The position numbers and the translations under genes were made by a program. Source: Arsukibacterium sp. UBA3155 (GTDB lineage Bacteria; Pseudomonadota; Gammaproteobacteria; Enterobacterales; Alteromonadaceae). Taken from it: a stretch of 64,000 bases of DNA. The notes under the pieces are model-generated. The model was not told the origin of the DNA. It worked only from the letters and a program-made list of their open reading frames with translations, and searched no databases. Shown here one piece after another: positions 33,700-43,813 of the stretch (positions within the stretch are counted from its first letter, which is position 1; each line of letters starts with the position of its first letter). Location: positions 1 through 64,000 of the forward strand of contig DEYP01000012.1 in the NCBI GenBank assembly GCA_002364615.1, read 5' to 3'.

Positions 33700-34416
33700 C
33701 TACTCAATAAGATCTTTCGGAATGTCTGGCCGCAATTCCTGCCAGATTTTACCGCTTTCAATCCCATATTTTCTGACAGCCATCACTACTTCATCGTGCT
33801 TTCCAGCTTCAGCATATTGCTTTAACTGCGCGTAAAACTTACGAGCCAACTCCCGGGCCGCCGGGTGAGAAAAGTAAAAACGGGCTATTTTGTTATACAG
33901 TCCACGGAAACCATTTAAAATCAGCACATATATCCGATTCGAAGAGTGTAACGCAAGTTCGTGGTTTAAATTATAATCAAACTCGGCAAACGCAGCTGGC
34001 GTGTCATCTAGCAGCTCAGCACCAGTAAACGCCGCGATCACTTCCTGCTGATGCGTTTTAATCGCTCCACGAATATAAATAGCACTGATATTGGTACGGG
34101 CTGACAATAAATCATCTACCAACTTAGGCATCTGATCTTCATCTAACCTGGCGAGGGTTTCAAGAATATTAAGCCCTGAAGTTTCCCAGTAATTATTTAC
34201 TTTAGTCGGTTTACCGTGCTGAATGGTCAGCCAGCCATCACGTGCCAGTCGCTGTAGTACTTCACGTAACGTAGTTCGGGTAACACCAATCAATTCAGAC
34301 AGTTCACGCTCTGCTGGTAAAATTGATCCAGGCGCAAACTTACCATTCCAGATCGAATCTACAATATATTCTTCAGCAAAACCGGCAGGGCTTTGCGCTT
34401 TAATCAGATTGGTCAT
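33700..34416 (-). CDS. fadR: Fatty-acid metabolism regulator FadR
   Basis: A 238-residue GntR-family regulator. The start is the ATG at 34416, since the protein from there ([18 protein letters not shown]) aligns with the start of E. coli FadR; the upstream in-frame extension does not. The winged HTH covers 1-75 ([23 protein letters not shown]), the acyl-CoA-binding FCD-type domain about 80-230. FadR represses beta-oxidation genes and activates unsaturated fatty acid synthesis. It is divergent from dsbB, as in E. coli, although nhaB, which lies between them there, is absent. A FadR-type palindrome lies upstream of fadI in this window. Confidence 0.96.
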   Translation of the reverse strand: MTNLIKAQSPAGFAEEYIVDSIWNGKFAPGSILPAERELSELIGVTRTTLREVLQRLARDGWLTIQHGKPTKVNNYWETSGLNILETLARLDEDQMPKLVDDLLSARTNISAIYIRGAIKTHQQEVIAAFTGAELLDDTPAAFAEFDYNLNHELALHSSNRIYVLILNGFRGLYNKIARFYFSHPAARELARKFYAQLKQYAEAGKHDEVVMAVRKYGIESGKIWQELRPDIPKDLIE

Positions 34417-34588
34417 GCCAGAAAATCCGTCAGGGTCATTATATAAGTTGACTGATTGTACCAGAGCGCTGCCAGTTAACAAGTCGGCGCTTAAAAATAG
34501 CCACGGTGATCCAACACAACAATTGTGTAATGCAGACAAATCCCTTAAATTAGCCAATTAGCTGATTGTAAAACGATTAGGAAAATTT

Positions 34589-35122
34589 ATGCTGGCTACA
34601 ATAAAAAAAATATCGCGCCACCGCTTGTCCTGGTTTTTGTTGTTATTAAGTACCCTGGCGTTACTTGCCAGCGGCTTATATTTTCAATATGGCCTTAATC
34701 TGCAGCCTTGCATAAAATGTATTTATATCAGAGCGGCCTTTGCCGGTATTCTGGTCGCTGCCCTTCTGGGAATGCTGGCTCCGCGCCAGAGCGTCCTGCG
34801 CCTGCTCGCCATCGGGTTGTGGATAACCAGTGCTGCTATTGGTTTTTATCACGCACTGGCATTAGTAAATATTGAGCAAACTATCGCCGCTGGTGGCTTT
34901 AGCAGTTGCGCGTTATTTGCTGAGTTTCCCAGCTGGTTGGCGCTGGACAAATGGCTACCCAGTGTATTTGAAGTGACCGGCAGTTGTGGCGCAGTAGACT
35001 GGCAGTTCGCAGGCCTGAGCATGGCGTACTGGAGTATGTTGGTCCTGGCCGCGTTCTTACTGACCGCATCGGTGGTGCTGATCGGACAGTTTGGTCGCAT
35101 TTCCAATAACCCTTACCGCTAA
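34589..35122 (+). CDS. dsbB: Disulfide bond formation protein B
   Basis: A 177-residue inner-membrane protein with four predicted membrane segments that reoxidises DsbA and passes electrons to quinone. The first redox pair is Cys41-Cys44 (QPCIKC) and the second is Cys107 and Cys133 in the second periplasmic loop, as in E. coli DsbB. AGGAAAA precedes the start. A terminator follows. Confidence 0.95.
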   Translation: MLATIKKISRHRLSWFLLLLSTLALLASGLYFQYGLNLQPCIKCIYIRAAFAGILVAALLGMLAPRQSVLRLLAIGLWITSAAIGFYHALALVNIEQTIAAGGFSSCALFAEFPSWLALDKWLPSVFEVTGSCGAVDWQFAGLSMAYWSMLVLAAFLLTASVVLIGQFGRISNNPYR

Positions 35123-35154
35123 GCCGTTTTTCATTCTGATAAACACTGATAAAC

Positions 35155-35181
35155 AAAAAACCCCGCAACATGCGGGGCTTT
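35155..35181. terminator. Terminator after dsbB
   Basis: Stem ccccgca/tgcgggg (35161-35167 with 35171-35177) with A-run and T-run on either side; lies between convergent dsbB and fklB. Confidence 0.9.
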
Positions 35182-35208
35182 TATTGGTGTCAGTTTTACC
35201 AGCAACGA

Positions 35209-35826
35209 TTACAGAATTTCCAGCAACTCGACATCGAATACCAGAGTGCTGTAAGGGGCAATGGCATTACCTGCGCCACGCTCACCGTAGGCCAGGTCTT
35301 GCGGTACATATAAGCGCAACTTTGAACCTACAGCCATTAATTGCAACGCTTCAGTCCAGCCGGCAATAACACCTGAAACCGGAAACTCAGCCGGCTCGCC
35401 ACGCTGATAAGAGCTGTCAAACACCGTGCCGTCAATCAGGGTACCGTGGTAATGCGTACGTACGGTTGAAGCAGTCGTTGGCTTTTCACCTTCAGCGGCT
35501 ACCAGTACTTCATATTGCAAACCAGAAGCAGTAACGGTCACTTCAGCACGCTTAGCGTTTTCACTCAGGAACATTTCACCGGCTTCAGCCAGGGCCTTGG
35601 CTTTTTCCTGCTCGGCTGCCTGCATCCGCTCGCTGATCACACCAAATGCTGCGCGGATTTGATCTTCGCTCACTTCAGGTTCCTGCTCGTTGTAAGCTGC
35701 CGCTAAACCGGCTGCTACTGCAGTAATATCTAAGCCGTCGAATGGGTTGTCGGCTAATTGCTGACCCATTTGTAAACCAATACCATAGCTGGCGTGTTGT
35801 TCTAGCGTTGCATATTTATCAGACAT
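35209..35826 (-). CDS. fklB: FKBP-type peptidyl-prolyl isomerase FklB
   Basis: A 205-residue protein from the ATG at 35826 (GGAA upstream), nearly the same length as E. coli FklB (206). The N-terminal dimerisation part covers 1-100, and the C-terminal FKBP domain carries TASGLQYEVL, VRTHYHGTLIDGTVFDSS and PQDLAYGERGAG. It catalyses cis-trans isomerisation of proline bonds; no signal peptide is seen, so it is cytoplasmic. Monocistronic and convergent with dsbB. Confidence 0.94.
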   Translation of the reverse strand: MSDKYATLEQHASYGIGLQMGQQLADNPFDGLDITAVAAGLAAAYNEQEPEVSEDQIRAAFGVISERMQAAEQEKAKALAEAGEMFLSENAKRAEVTVTASGLQYEVLVAAEGEKPTTASTVRTHYHGTLIDGTVFDSSYQRGEPAEFPVSGVIAGWTEALQLMAVGSKLRLYVPQDLAYGERGAGNAIAPYSTLVFDVELLEIL

Positions 35827-35930
35827 AAATTCCACTTTTTCTGGGCTGCCGACAAAATAGCTTGCCAGGCAGCAATTAAATTCGGCCAACATACTAACCT
35901 AGTATGCGACGAATGTCTCGCCAACAGCGC

Positions 35931-36215
35931 TTATAAGGCCTGTACTTGCTGCCAGAGTTGTTCAACATGTGCCTGATCGTCACTGGCCAGCTCCCCGCCG
36001 GCAATGGCTTTTGTGAGACTTTGCTCTACCCATATACATAATTGTGGCTTATCGAAGGGCTCTGCTGCCACTTCCAGGCTACCCACGGCTAAATCGAAAT
36101 GGCCCCGTAAATAACCGGCAGCGAATAGCTGATCGTCAGTAGCCTGTGGGATCAAACCATCAAAAAAATCGGCCACGGTATCAATATACTGCTCTGGTTT
36201 CGCTATTTGACTCAT
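35931..36215 (-). CDS. yfcL: YfcL family protein
   Basis: A 94-residue protein matching the YfcL family: a conserved LRGHFDLAVGSLE segment at about 36-48. The function is unknown. In E. coli yfcL lies in the same broad neighbourhood as aroC and smrB, genes also present in this window, which supports the assignment. GAGGAG precedes the start; it begins 1 bp after the ATP-NAD kinase-like gene and is cotranscribed with it. Confidence 0.85.
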   Translation of the reverse strand: MSQIAKPEQYIDTVADFFDGLIPQATDDQLFAAGYLRGHFDLAVGSLEVAAEPFDKPQLCIWVEQSLTKAIAGGELASDDQAHVEQLWQQVQAL

Positions 36216-36216
36216 A

Positions 36217-37347
36217 CTACTCCTCGTCCTGATACCCTAAACGGTAAATTACGTAGTCGTTATAACCGGTTAGCACATTAAGCAAACCGTGTAAGGCTTT
36301 ATCTAATCTCTGATCACCAGTATCACTCAGCAATGGCCGGCCATTTAATTGTTGCAGTTTGGTTTTGGTGGCCAGCAGAATGATATTCTCCCGACCAATC
36401 GCTCTAATAACGGCCGGTGACAGCTGCTGATTACCACGACCAAATACGTGGCCCTGGCCACCGATAAGTGTAATCACTAACTTGCTGGGGTGCTCTGCCA
36501 CAAGTTCCAGCAATTCTGTTGCCGTAACATCACTGGCAAGAAGCTTCCCGTTCTCGATAACATCGACACCCAGCAAGGTATTTGGCAAACCTAGCTCGGC
36601 CATGACTGCCGCCACGGTGCTGCCAGAGCCCATCACATAGCGGATATTGTCTTCCATTATGCTGGCAACATAGGCCGCTAAATCGTCCAGCACCAACTCT
36701 TCCGACTCTTTACCGGCGGCCTTAACGCTCTGCACATAGCGTAGCTCTGCTGGAATAAGCATTTCGCCATAGCGGCGGGCTTTTACCACGCCATCCCGAA
36801 ATGCACTTTCATCAATGTCCATTACCGGTGCTTCAGCGAGGGTAACCAGCTCACCGCCAATAAGCCGTTGCACCAGTTTGCCCGCAGCCTGCGGTGAAAT
36901 AGCATACACGCCGGAGTGAATTTTACAGCCCGCAGGAACGCCTAAGACCGTGGTGCTATCCGCCAGCACATTACACACATTGCGGGCGGTGCCATCACCA
37001 CCGGCAAACAGCAGCAGGTCAACACCCTGTGCCGCTATCGCCAGCGCGGCCTGCTCAGTATCTGATGCCTCGGTCGGATACCGCTCAGGCGTATAACACA
37101 CCTGATAATCCAGACCTAATTGCTGACATAAGTCCGCCCCCATGTCACCAGCCGCCGTGATCACATTAAACTGGTGCTTTACTGCCAGCAGCTGCTGCAA
37201 TGCAACCTCGGTGCGCCGCTCCGCCATCGGCACGGCTCCCCGAGCCAACGCTTCTGCAGCCAGGCCATCACTACCTTTTAAGGCAACGCTGCCACCGAGG
37301 CCGGCCAGCGGATTAATAATAAGCCCTAAGCGAAATGGATTAATCAT
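36217..37347 (-). CDS. ATP-NAD/AcoX kinase-family protein
   Basis: A 376-residue protein of the ATP-NAD kinase/AcoX type. It opens LGLIINPLAGLGG and has LLLFAGGDGTARNVCNVL (the NAD-kinase GGDGT motif) and the C-terminal segment VVTLIGGQGHVFGRGNQQLSPAVI in related form. Family members are thought to phosphorylate NAD or a related nucleotide, but the substrate of this subgroup is not established. No membrane segment. yfcL follows after 1 bp. The Shine-Dalgarno is weak. Confidence 0.85.
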   Translation of the reverse strand: MINPFRLGLIINPLAGLGGSVALKGSDGLAAEALARGAVPMAERRTEVALQQLLAVKHQFNVITAAGDMGADLCQQLGLDYQVCYTPERYPTEASDTEQAALAIAAQGVDLLLFAGGDGTARNVCNVLADSTTVLGVPAGCKIHSGVYAISPQAAGKLVQRLIGGELVTLAEAPVMDIDESAFRDGVVKARRYGEMLIPAELRYVQSVKAAGKESEELVLDDLAAYVASIMEDNIRYVMGSGSTVAAVMAELGLPNTLLGVDVIENGKLLASDVTATELLELVAEHPSKLVITLIGGQGHVFGRGNQQLSPAVIRAIGRENIILLATKTKLQQLNGRPLLSDTGDQRLDKALHGLLNVLTGYNDYVIYRLGYQDEE

Positions 37348-37565
37348 CAGGTTAGCGGTATCCGAAAGCCATTTAATAACTGGCGCGCATTGTAACGATT
37401 TCCCCCGTCCTTGCCCAGTCTTGCCCGTGTAAACTACCGTACGCAGATACGAATGCTGACTGGTTCAGCCAGCAAAACTGGTTTAGAGTACATCCAGGGT
37501 TGAGCAACCCACGAATTACTGTTTTTTTGTATTAAGCTTTACCTTAAGCACTATCAGGGGAAAAT

Positions 37566-38984
37566 ATGTCGGCACTTGAGCTGCAATTTCAGAAGCAAAA
37601 ACATGCCTTTAATCTGTGTCCCTATCCAGACTATTCGCAGCGCCAGCAGCAGTTAAAGGCGCTGCGCCAGGCAATTGAGCAACACAGCGCTGCACTTTGC
37701 ACTGCTACCAGCAGCGATTTTGGCTACCGCAGCAGCGATGAGACCCGCTTGCTGGAAATTATGCCGGCACTAAGCGGCATCGACTATCACCTGAAGCGCT
37801 TAAAAGGCTGGTTAAAACCAGAAAAACGGCATGTTCACTACAGCTTTATGCCGGCCAGCAACCGGGTAATGCTGCAGCCTGTCGGGGTAGTTGGCATTAT
37901 TGTGCCATGGAATTATCCGGTTTATTTAGCGTTGGGGCCATTAATGGCTGCCATAGCTGCCGGTAACAAAACCATGTTAAAGCTGTCTGAATATACTCCG
38001 GCAACGAATAAGGTGCTACGCCAGATATGTCAGCAGGCACTTGGCAATGATGCCGTGGTTATTGAAGGTGATGCCGAGATTGCCGCGACGTTTTCCCGCT
38101 TGCCGTTCGATCATTTATTGTTTACCGGCTCTACTGCGGTCGGTCGAAAAGTAATGCAGGCCGCCGCCGCTAACCTGACCCCCGTCACGCTGGAGCTCGG
38201 CGGTAAAAGCCCTGTACTTATTGCGCCAGACGCCGATATTAAGCACATTGCAAAACGTATTCTATTTGGTAAAACCGCCAATGCCGGCCAAACCTGCGTG
38301 GCCCCCGACTATGTTTTAGTGCCTAAAGCAAAACTGGAGTTGCTTATTACCGAACTGTGCCAGGCATTCAAAGATTTTTATCCTGACTTTGCTACTACCC
38401 CTGACTACAGCTCAGTTATTAATACGGCGCAATATCAGCGCCTGACAGCCATGCTTGAGCATGCTATTCAAAGTGATGCCAGAGTTATTGACTGCAGTGG
38501 CCAGAGTCACGACCACAGTAAAGATAGCGAAGTAAGCAACAGCAAACGGCGGCTGGCGCTGCAATTAATTATTGGCGCTGATGACAATAGCAACTTAATG
38601 GAGCAAGAGATTTTTGGTCCTTTGTTACCCTTAATTCCCTACGATACCTTTGATAACGCTTTGCAATATATTCAGCAGCGGCCAAGACCGCTGGCGCTGT
38701 ATTTAATGAGCGATGATAAGGCCACTGTACAACAGGTACTCAGGCAGACTCATGTGGGTGGAGTATGTATTAATGACACGCTGGTCCATGTCGCGCAGGA
38801 TGATTTGCCTTTTGGTGGAATTGGTCCGTCTGGCCTTGGTAACTATCATGGTAAAGAGGGTTTTATGCGGTTTTCACATCAGAAAGCCATCCACAAAAAA
38901 GGCCGGTTTAATAGTGGCCGGTTTATTTATCCACCGTTTAACCGCAAAGTGTTTAAAGCCATACTAAGTTGGTTGACCCGTTAA
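37566..38984 (+). CDS. calB: Aldehyde dehydrogenase, coniferyl-aldehyde dehydrogenase type
   Basis: A 472-residue NAD(P)-dependent aldehyde dehydrogenase. It has Asn116 in PWNYP, the general base Glu210 in VTLELGGKSP and the nucleophile Cys244 in NAGQTCVAPDYVL, as in CalB-type enzymes. The C-terminal segment KGRFNSGRFIYPPFNR is typical of this subgroup and may associate with the membrane. Actual substrates may be medium-chain or aromatic aldehydes. AGGGGA precedes the start. Confidence 0.88.
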   Translation: MSALELQFQKQKHAFNLCPYPDYSQRQQQLKALRQAIEQHSAALCTATSSDFGYRSSDETRLLEIMPALSGIDYHLKRLKGWLKPEKRHVHYSFMPASNRVMLQPVGVVGIIVPWNYPVYLALGPLMAAIAAGNKTMLKLSEYTPATNKVLRQICQQALGNDAVVIEGDAEIAATFSRLPFDHLLFTGSTAVGRKVMQAAAANLTPVTLELGGKSPVLIAPDADIKHIAKRILFGKTANAGQTCVAPDYVLVPKAKLELLITELCQAFKDFYPDFATTPDYSSVINTAQYQRLTAMLEHAIQSDARVIDCSGQSHDHSKDSEVSNSKRRLALQLIIGADDNSNLMEQEIFGPLLPLIPYDTFDNALQYIQQRPRPLALYLMSDDKATVQQVLRQTHVGGVCINDTLVHVAQDDLPFGGIGPSGLGNYHGKEGFMRFSHQKAIHKKGRFNSGRFIYPPFNRKVFKAILSWLTR

Positions 38985-39011
38985 ATATCAGGTATCGCAA
39001 AAGTTTTGCAG

Positions 39012-39217
39012 CGCAGGGTGACTGGAAATACTTTCTTCACCGGCTTCAAGGAGCACTTCCCTGTGCCCCTTCAACCTGCGCAGTAACCATGCTGCTGTTG
39101 CGAAAGTACAGCAACGCAGGGTGGCTGGAAATACTTTCTTCACCGGCTTCAAGGATCACGTCCCTGTGCCCCTTCTGCCTGCGCAGCATCCATGCTGCTG
39201 TTACGAAAGTACACCAG
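39012..39217. repeat. Tandem duplication of a 103-bp unit
   Basis: Unit 1 (39012-39114) and unit 2 (39115-39217) differ at about 10 positions. Similarity also reaches 22 bp upstream of unit 1, so a gcgaaagtacagca-like motif occurs three times (about 38996, 39099 and 39202). An 11-bp inverted repeat (agggtggctgg at 39118, ccagccaccct at 39214) bounds unit 2. Both lie in the intergenic stretch between calB and the MFS gene. Confidence 0.9.
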
Positions 39218-39262
39218 CCACCCTGCTCTCATTTCTGAGTAAGCCTCAGTAAACAACAGCTT

Positions 39263-40423
39263 TTACTTTATATTCGCTATGTTTTTTGGCAGTTTTAACA
39301 CCAACAGGCAAGCCAGCAACGCAAAACCTGCTGCGAAGATAAAGGTTTGCGCTGCCCCAGCACCATTTTGCCAGCTGAAACCTGCCAGATAAGCGCCGAT
39401 AGCACCGCCACCGCCAAAAATTAGCCCGGCATAAATGGCCTGGCCACGGCCTCGCTGCGCTTTGGGGAATACTTGCTGAATAAACTGCATGGCGCAGCTA
39501 TGGGCAATAGCAAAACTGCCGGCATGCAGCAACATACTTAACGCCAGCCACCAGACTGAGTGCGCCAGCAACGCGACCATTAACCAGCGAATGGCGGTTA
39601 AGCCATAACATATACCTAACAGGCTACGATAGCTGCGGTTGCGCATAATGCGTCCGGCAAAGTAAAACGCCACAATTTCAGCGGCCACGGCAAGGCTGAT
39701 TAGTAGCCCTGTCTCGCTGCCGCTATAGCCTAAGTCCCGGCTGTACAGGGTAAAAAAGCCGTAAAATGGCGCAAAGCTGATTTGCATCAACAGTGCGGCG
39801 CCCATAAAAATCCATAACACCTTTTGTTTTAAAAGTTGCCGGTAAGACAATGCCTGGGTCGTGGCGTCATATGCCGGGGTCTGGGCCGGTAAATTAAACA
39901 GACAAAATACGAGCAGCAACAAAAACGCCAGCGCGGTAGCTGGCATAAACTCACTGCCATACAATTGATAAAACCAGCCCCCCAGCATGACCAACACGAT
40001 ATAGCCAACGCTGCCAGCAGAACGAATACGGCTGTACTGCTCGGTATCATTATTCAGAAATGAAAAAGTGGATACTTCCAGTTGCGGTAAAATGGCAGTC
40101 CAGAAAAAGCTAAATAGTGCCAGAGTGGCTAACAACAAACCAAAACCGCTATTGATAAAGCTGCCAAGCCAGCCAATACAGGCCAGCACGGCACCAAGCT
40201 GCATGACGGCTAAAGGCTTACTGCTGCGCTCTGCCAAGCTGGCCCAGACAGCCGGCCCGACAATACGGGTGGCGGTTACGATAGCCAGCATCAGGCCTAT
40301 CTGGCGCGAGTCGAAACCACGGCCATCCAGAAACAATGCCAGATAAGGTACAAAAATACCCAACACACCAAAATAGGTAAAGTAGGCCAGCGCTAACGCT
40401 GGCCTGGCGGAGATTAAGCTCAT
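39263..40423 (-). CDS. MFS transporter, HcaT/3-phenylpropionate-type
   Basis: A 386-residue inner-membrane transporter with about 12 predicted membrane segments. It opens with a region typical of the MFS_1_like group (YFTYFGVLGIFVPYLALFLDGRG) and has RSAGSVGYIVLVMLGG in the middle. E. coli HcaT is a close type; substrate unknown. It follows aroC after 24 bp on the same strand and is probably cotranscribed with prmB and aroC. Confidence 0.87.
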   Translation of the reverse strand: MSLISARPALALAYFTYFGVLGIFVPYLALFLDGRGFDSRQIGLMLAIVTATRIVGPAVWASLAERSSKPLAVMQLGAVLACIGWLGSFINSGFGLLLATLALFSFFWTAILPQLEVSTFSFLNNDTEQYSRIRSAGSVGYIVLVMLGGWFYQLYGSEFMPATALAFLLLLVFCLFNLPAQTPAYDATTQALSYRQLLKQKVLWIFMGAALLMQISFAPFYGFFTLYSRDLGYSGSETGLLISLAVAAEIVAFYFAGRIMRNRSYRSLLGICYGLTAIRWLMVALLAHSVWWLALSMLLHAGSFAIAHSCAMQFIQQVFPKAQRGRGQAIYAGLIFGGGGAIGAYLAGFSWQNGAGAAQTFIFAAGFALLACLLVLKLPKNIANIK

Positions 40424-40447
40424 AAGATCCTGACGAGCGAGATTACA

Positions 40448-41548
40448 TTATCTGTTAGCGCTGGCAATATCCGGGGTAGTCACGCTTACTCCGGCGTTTT
40501 GCGCCCGATGGCGTAACAAGTGGTCCATTAATACGATCGCCAGCATGGCTTCAGCAATAGGTACTGCCCGGATACCCACACAGGGGTCGTGCCGGCCTTT
40601 GGTAACAATATCAACGACTTCGCCATCGATATTAATACTTTTCCCCGAAATACTGATGCTCGACGTCGGTTTTAACGCGATGCTTACCTTAATATCCTGG
40701 CCTGAGGAGATCCCACCCAAGGTGCCACCAGCATGGTTCGAGCTAAAACCCTGAGGCGTCAGTTCATCGCGATCAGTAGAGCCGCGCTGTTCTACCACCG
40801 CAAAGCCGTCACCAATTTCTACTGCTTTTACCGCATTTATGCTCATCATGGCATGAGCGATATCCGCATCCAGGCGGTCAAATACCGGCTCACCCAGACC
40901 AACCGGCACTCTGCTTGCCACCACATTAACCCTGGCACCCACTGAGTCACCGTCTTTTTTCAGCTGACGCATATATTCGTCCAGCGCGGTAATTTTATCC
41001 GGATCGGGACAAAAAAACGGGTTATTGCCCACTTCGTCCCAGATCAGTTTTTCAGCTTTGACCGGCCCTAACTGTGCCAGGTAGCCGCGAATTTCGATAC
41101 CGCAATGTTCTTTCAAATACTTTTTAGCAATGGCACCCGCTGCTACCCTTACTGCCGTTTCCCGCGCCGAAGAGCGACCACCACCCCGGTAGTCACGGAT
41201 CCCAAACTTATGCCAGTAGGTATAGTCGGCATGGCCAGGCCGGAACACCGCTTTAATGTTGGAGTAATCCTTGGATCGTTGGTCGGTATTTTCAATTAAC
41301 AAGCCAATAGTGGCGCCGGTGGTGGTATCTTCAAATACACCGGATAATATTTTTATCTGATCTTCTTCGCGCCTTGCCGTAGTGTAGCGCGAGGTGCCAG
41401 GTTTACGACGATCTAAATCAAGTTGTAAATCGTCTGCCGTTAACGACATTCCCGGCGGGCAACCATCAACAATACCGCCGATGGCCGGGCCATGGCTTTC
41501 ACCAAAGGTGGTAACTTTAAACAACTGCCCAATGCTATTGCCGGCCAT
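40448..41548 (-). CDS. aroC: Chorismate synthase
   Basis: The last enzyme of the shikimate pathway, converting 5-enolpyruvylshikimate-3-phosphate to chorismate with reduced FMN. 366 residues, like E. coli AroC (361). It opens [20 protein letters not shown] and has [19 protein letters not shown] and the conserved [19 protein letters not shown]. It starts immediately after the prmB stop (TAA then ATG), as in the prmB-aroC pair of enterobacteria. Confidence 0.97.
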   Translation of the reverse strand: MAGNSIGQLFKVTTFGESHGPAIGGIVDGCPPGMSLTADDLQLDLDRRKPGTSRYTTARREEDQIKILSGVFEDTTTGATIGLLIENTDQRSKDYSNIKAVFRPGHADYTYWHKFGIRDYRGGGRSSARETAVRVAAGAIAKKYLKEHCGIEIRGYLAQLGPVKAEKLIWDEVGNNPFFCPDPDKITALDEYMRQLKKDGDSVGARVNVVASRVPVGLGEPVFDRLDADIAHAMMSINAVKAVEIGDGFAVVEQRGSTDRDELTPQGFSSNHAGGTLGGISSGQDIKVSIALKPTSSISISGKSINIDGEVVDIVTKGRHDPCVGIRAVPIAEAMLAIVLMDHLLRHRAQNAGVSVTTPDIASANR

Positions 41549-42499
41549 TTAGATCTCCTCGAACAAGTGTTGATAAGCGATCAGTTGCGCTTTACTCAGC
41601 GCAAAAACACCAAGGCCACCGGCGGTGAATTCAAGCCAGTTGAATTGGACGTCTGGATATCTATCCTGCAATTCAACCATACTATTGCCAACTTCACAAA
41701 TTAAAAACCCCTGCTCGGTTAAATGGCCAGCTGCCTGAGCCAGAATTCGGCGGGTTAACTCCAGCCCGTCATGGCCTGAGGCAAGTCCCAGTTCCGGCTC
41801 ATGCCGGTACTCCTCAGGAAGATCGGCCATATCGTCAGCATCAACATAAGGCGGGTTAGTGACAATGAGATCATACTGCTGGCCAGAAAGGGCCTCATAG
41901 CCATCAGACAAAATCGGGTATACCCGATCCAGCAAACCGTGCTCGTTAATATTAATATCAGCCACGGCTAACGCCTCGGTACTGATATCAACGGCATCCA
42001 CCTGGGCGTCTGGGAATGCATAAGCGCAGGCGATGGCAATACATCCTGAGCCGGTGCACAAGTCGAGTATTCGCTCCGGTGCTGCGGCCAGCTGCAACCG
42101 GCTGAATTTTTCATTAATCAGTTCAGCAATCGGCGAACGTGGCACCAATACCCGCTGATCGACATAAAAAGGCAAATTACAAAAATAGGCCTGATGGGTC
42201 AGGTAGGCGGCGGGCATGCGCAGTTCAATGCGCTGCGACAGTAAATCTACAAAAGCGCGGCGCTCTGGCTTCGTCAGCCTGACATTCAGCAATTTATCAT
42301 CGGTCAGCGGGGGTAAAAACAAACAATGGGCCAATAACGCTGCGGCTTCATCCCAGGGGTTATCAGTGCCATGACCAAGGTAAACGCCGGCTTCGTTAAA
42401 ACGACTTACCGCAAAACGCAGCCAGTCATGCACGGTAATTAACGCATCAAGCGCCTCATTAATATCAGATTCTGAAAACATTGGGTTTAATTCGACCAT
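41549..42499 (-). CDS. prmB: Ribosomal protein L3 N5-glutamine methyltransferase PrmB
   Basis: A 316-residue SAM-dependent methyltransferase that modifies a glutamine of ribosomal protein L3. The N-terminal part ([15 protein letters not shown]) matches E. coli PrmB, the SAM loop reads [12 protein letters not shown] and the substrate motif NPPY is present ([10 protein letters not shown]). The first ATG at 42499 is kept; an ATG 18 bp downstream is also possible but lacks a Shine-Dalgarno. It heads the prmB-aroC-MFS operon and is divergent from smrB. Confidence 0.95.
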   Translation of the reverse strand: MVELNPMFSESDINEALDALITVHDWLRFAVSRFNEAGVYLGHGTDNPWDEAAALLAHCLFLPPLTDDKLLNVRLTKPERRAFVDLLSQRIELRMPAAYLTHQAYFCNLPFYVDQRVLVPRSPIAELINEKFSRLQLAAAPERILDLCTGSGCIAIACAYAFPDAQVDAVDISTEALAVADININEHGLLDRVYPILSDGYEALSGQQYDLIVTNPPYVDADDMADLPEEYRHEPELGLASGHDGLELTRRILAQAAGHLTEQGFLICEVGNSMVELQDRYPDVQFNWLEFTAGGLGVFALSKAQLIAYQHLFEEI

Positions 42500-42549
42500 C
42501 TCAGTATTCGCTCTTTGTAAAAAATGGGCAGATTGTATAGACTTGCGCG

Positions 42550-43113
42550 ATGCAACGAAAGAAGCTTTCTCCTCAAGCCCGTTTATCTGCCGAAGACAGC
42601 GACCTTTTCCGCCAGTCGGTTACGGGAGCTCGCCCGCTGTTGCAAGACAAGATAGCTCCAGTTACCAGAGCCAGCAAGAAAAAAGCCCGACCCAGCACGA
42701 CATTCAGCCAAAATGAGCAGAACCTGTTCTTTTTCTCTGATGGTTACGAAGGGCTGGTCAGTGACGGAGGCTCACTATCGTATGTCCAGCAAGGTGACGA
42801 CCCACGCCTGGCAGGTCGTCTGAAGCGCGCCGAGTTTCAGCCACAGGTCGTACTCGATTTACATGGGTTAACCCAGCTTCAGGCAAAAAACGAACTGGCA
42901 GGTTTATTGGCATACTGTCAGCAGCAGCAGTTTAACTGTGCCTGCGTAGTACATGGTAAGGGTCTGGGAATACTGGCGCGCAAAGTGCCAAACTGGCTTA
43001 TTCAGCATCCTAACGTGCGGGCGTTCCATACGGCGCCCAAAAGCTGGGGCAAGCACGGAGCTTTAATACTGTTACTTAAAATTAATCAGCCCGACGATGA
43101 GCAACGCCAGTAG
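42550..43113 (+). CDS. smrB: Ribosome-rescue endonuclease SmrB
   Basis: A 187-residue Smr-domain nuclease that cleaves mRNA between collided ribosomes. The N-terminal basic extension precedes the Smr domain (about 95-180), with [14 protein letters not shown] and [11 protein letters not shown] carrying the DxH and HGKG motifs. The length equals E. coli SmrB (183). It is divergent from prmB and convergent with sixA, the same neighbourhood as in E. coli. Confidence 0.95.
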   Translation: MQRKKLSPQARLSAEDSDLFRQSVTGARPLLQDKIAPVTRASKKKARPSTTFSQNEQNLFFFSDGYEGLVSDGGSLSYVQQGDDPRLAGRLKRAEFQPQVVLDLHGLTQLQAKNELAGLLAYCQQQQFNCACVVHGKGLGILARKVPNWLIQHPNVRAFHTAPKSWGKHGALILLLKINQPDDEQRQ

Positions 43114-43119
43114 CGATCT

Positions 43120-43608
43120 TTAGCTGGTTATCAACGTCACGTCATGCGGTGCCACTTTTTCAAGTATGCGGCCACCCTTCGCTGGCTGATAATCAATACA
43201 ACACAACGACGCCGTATTAAACACCGGCGTTTGTCCTGGCTGAGTTAGCGCTTCTACCAGAAAACTCACCAGTGGCATGTGCGATACCAGCAAAATACGG
43301 GCATCGGGTTGCTCAGCCAGTGTGGCGTCAATAACTGTCAGTATCCGGTCTGCAGAGCCGTCAGGCACAAGCTGACTTTCAGTTGTCAATTGACAGTCCG
43401 CCCCTTGCTTACTGAACATAATTTCGGCAGTCTGTACTGTACGCAAATAAGGACTAAGCCAGATATGAGTAAAGGGGTGATAGCAATTTTGCAGCCACTG
43501 CGCCATGTGCAATGACTCACGCTTGCCCATTGCAGTAAGTGGCCGCTGACTATCCAGTTCTGTCAACGGTTCTGCTTCACCGTGGCGCATAATAACAATG
43601 TTAACCAT
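43120..43608 (-). CDS. sixA: Phosphohistidine phosphatase SixA
   Basis: A 162-residue histidine-acid-phosphatase-fold enzyme that dephosphorylates phosphohistidine on HPt proteins (ArcB in E. coli, later also NPr of the nitrogen PTS). The RHGEAE motif has the catalytic His9, and a second His lies in LVSHMPL. Two HPt-type signalling proteins in this genome would be potential targets, including the one at 21409-21789; that is an inference. Confidence 0.93.
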   Translation of the reverse strand: MVNIVIMRHGEAEPLTELDSQRPLTAMGKRESLHMAQWLQNCYHPFTHIWLSPYLRTVQTAEIMFSKQGADCQLTTESQLVPDGSADRILTVIDATLAEQPDARILLVSHMPLVSFLVEALTQPGQTPVFNTASLCCIDYQPAKGGRILEKVAPHDVTLITS

Positions 43609-43813
43609 TTATATTGATACCGTACTACTTAGTCAGTGAGTTTTTGTTTGCCATTGTTAAAAAGCATACGCTGGGCAAAAATTGTGCGCTATGATAAAGA
43701 AAGTATGGCGTTAACGTAACTGCTATTAACGCATAACATAACGTCTGTTTATTACTAAATGCTATCAAACATCGGCAATCTTGCAGTACTACCATACCGA
43801 CATAGGACTATTT

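Noticed and set aside
34417-34557. N-terminal extension of FadR
   Set aside because: The E. coli FadR alignment starts at the ATG at 34416; the upstream part does not resemble the family.
39000-39240. Plus-strand ORF across the 103-bp repeats
   Set aside because: Its composition follows the repeat DNA, with no ribosome-binding site; both units encode different peptides because of indel-like differences in frame.
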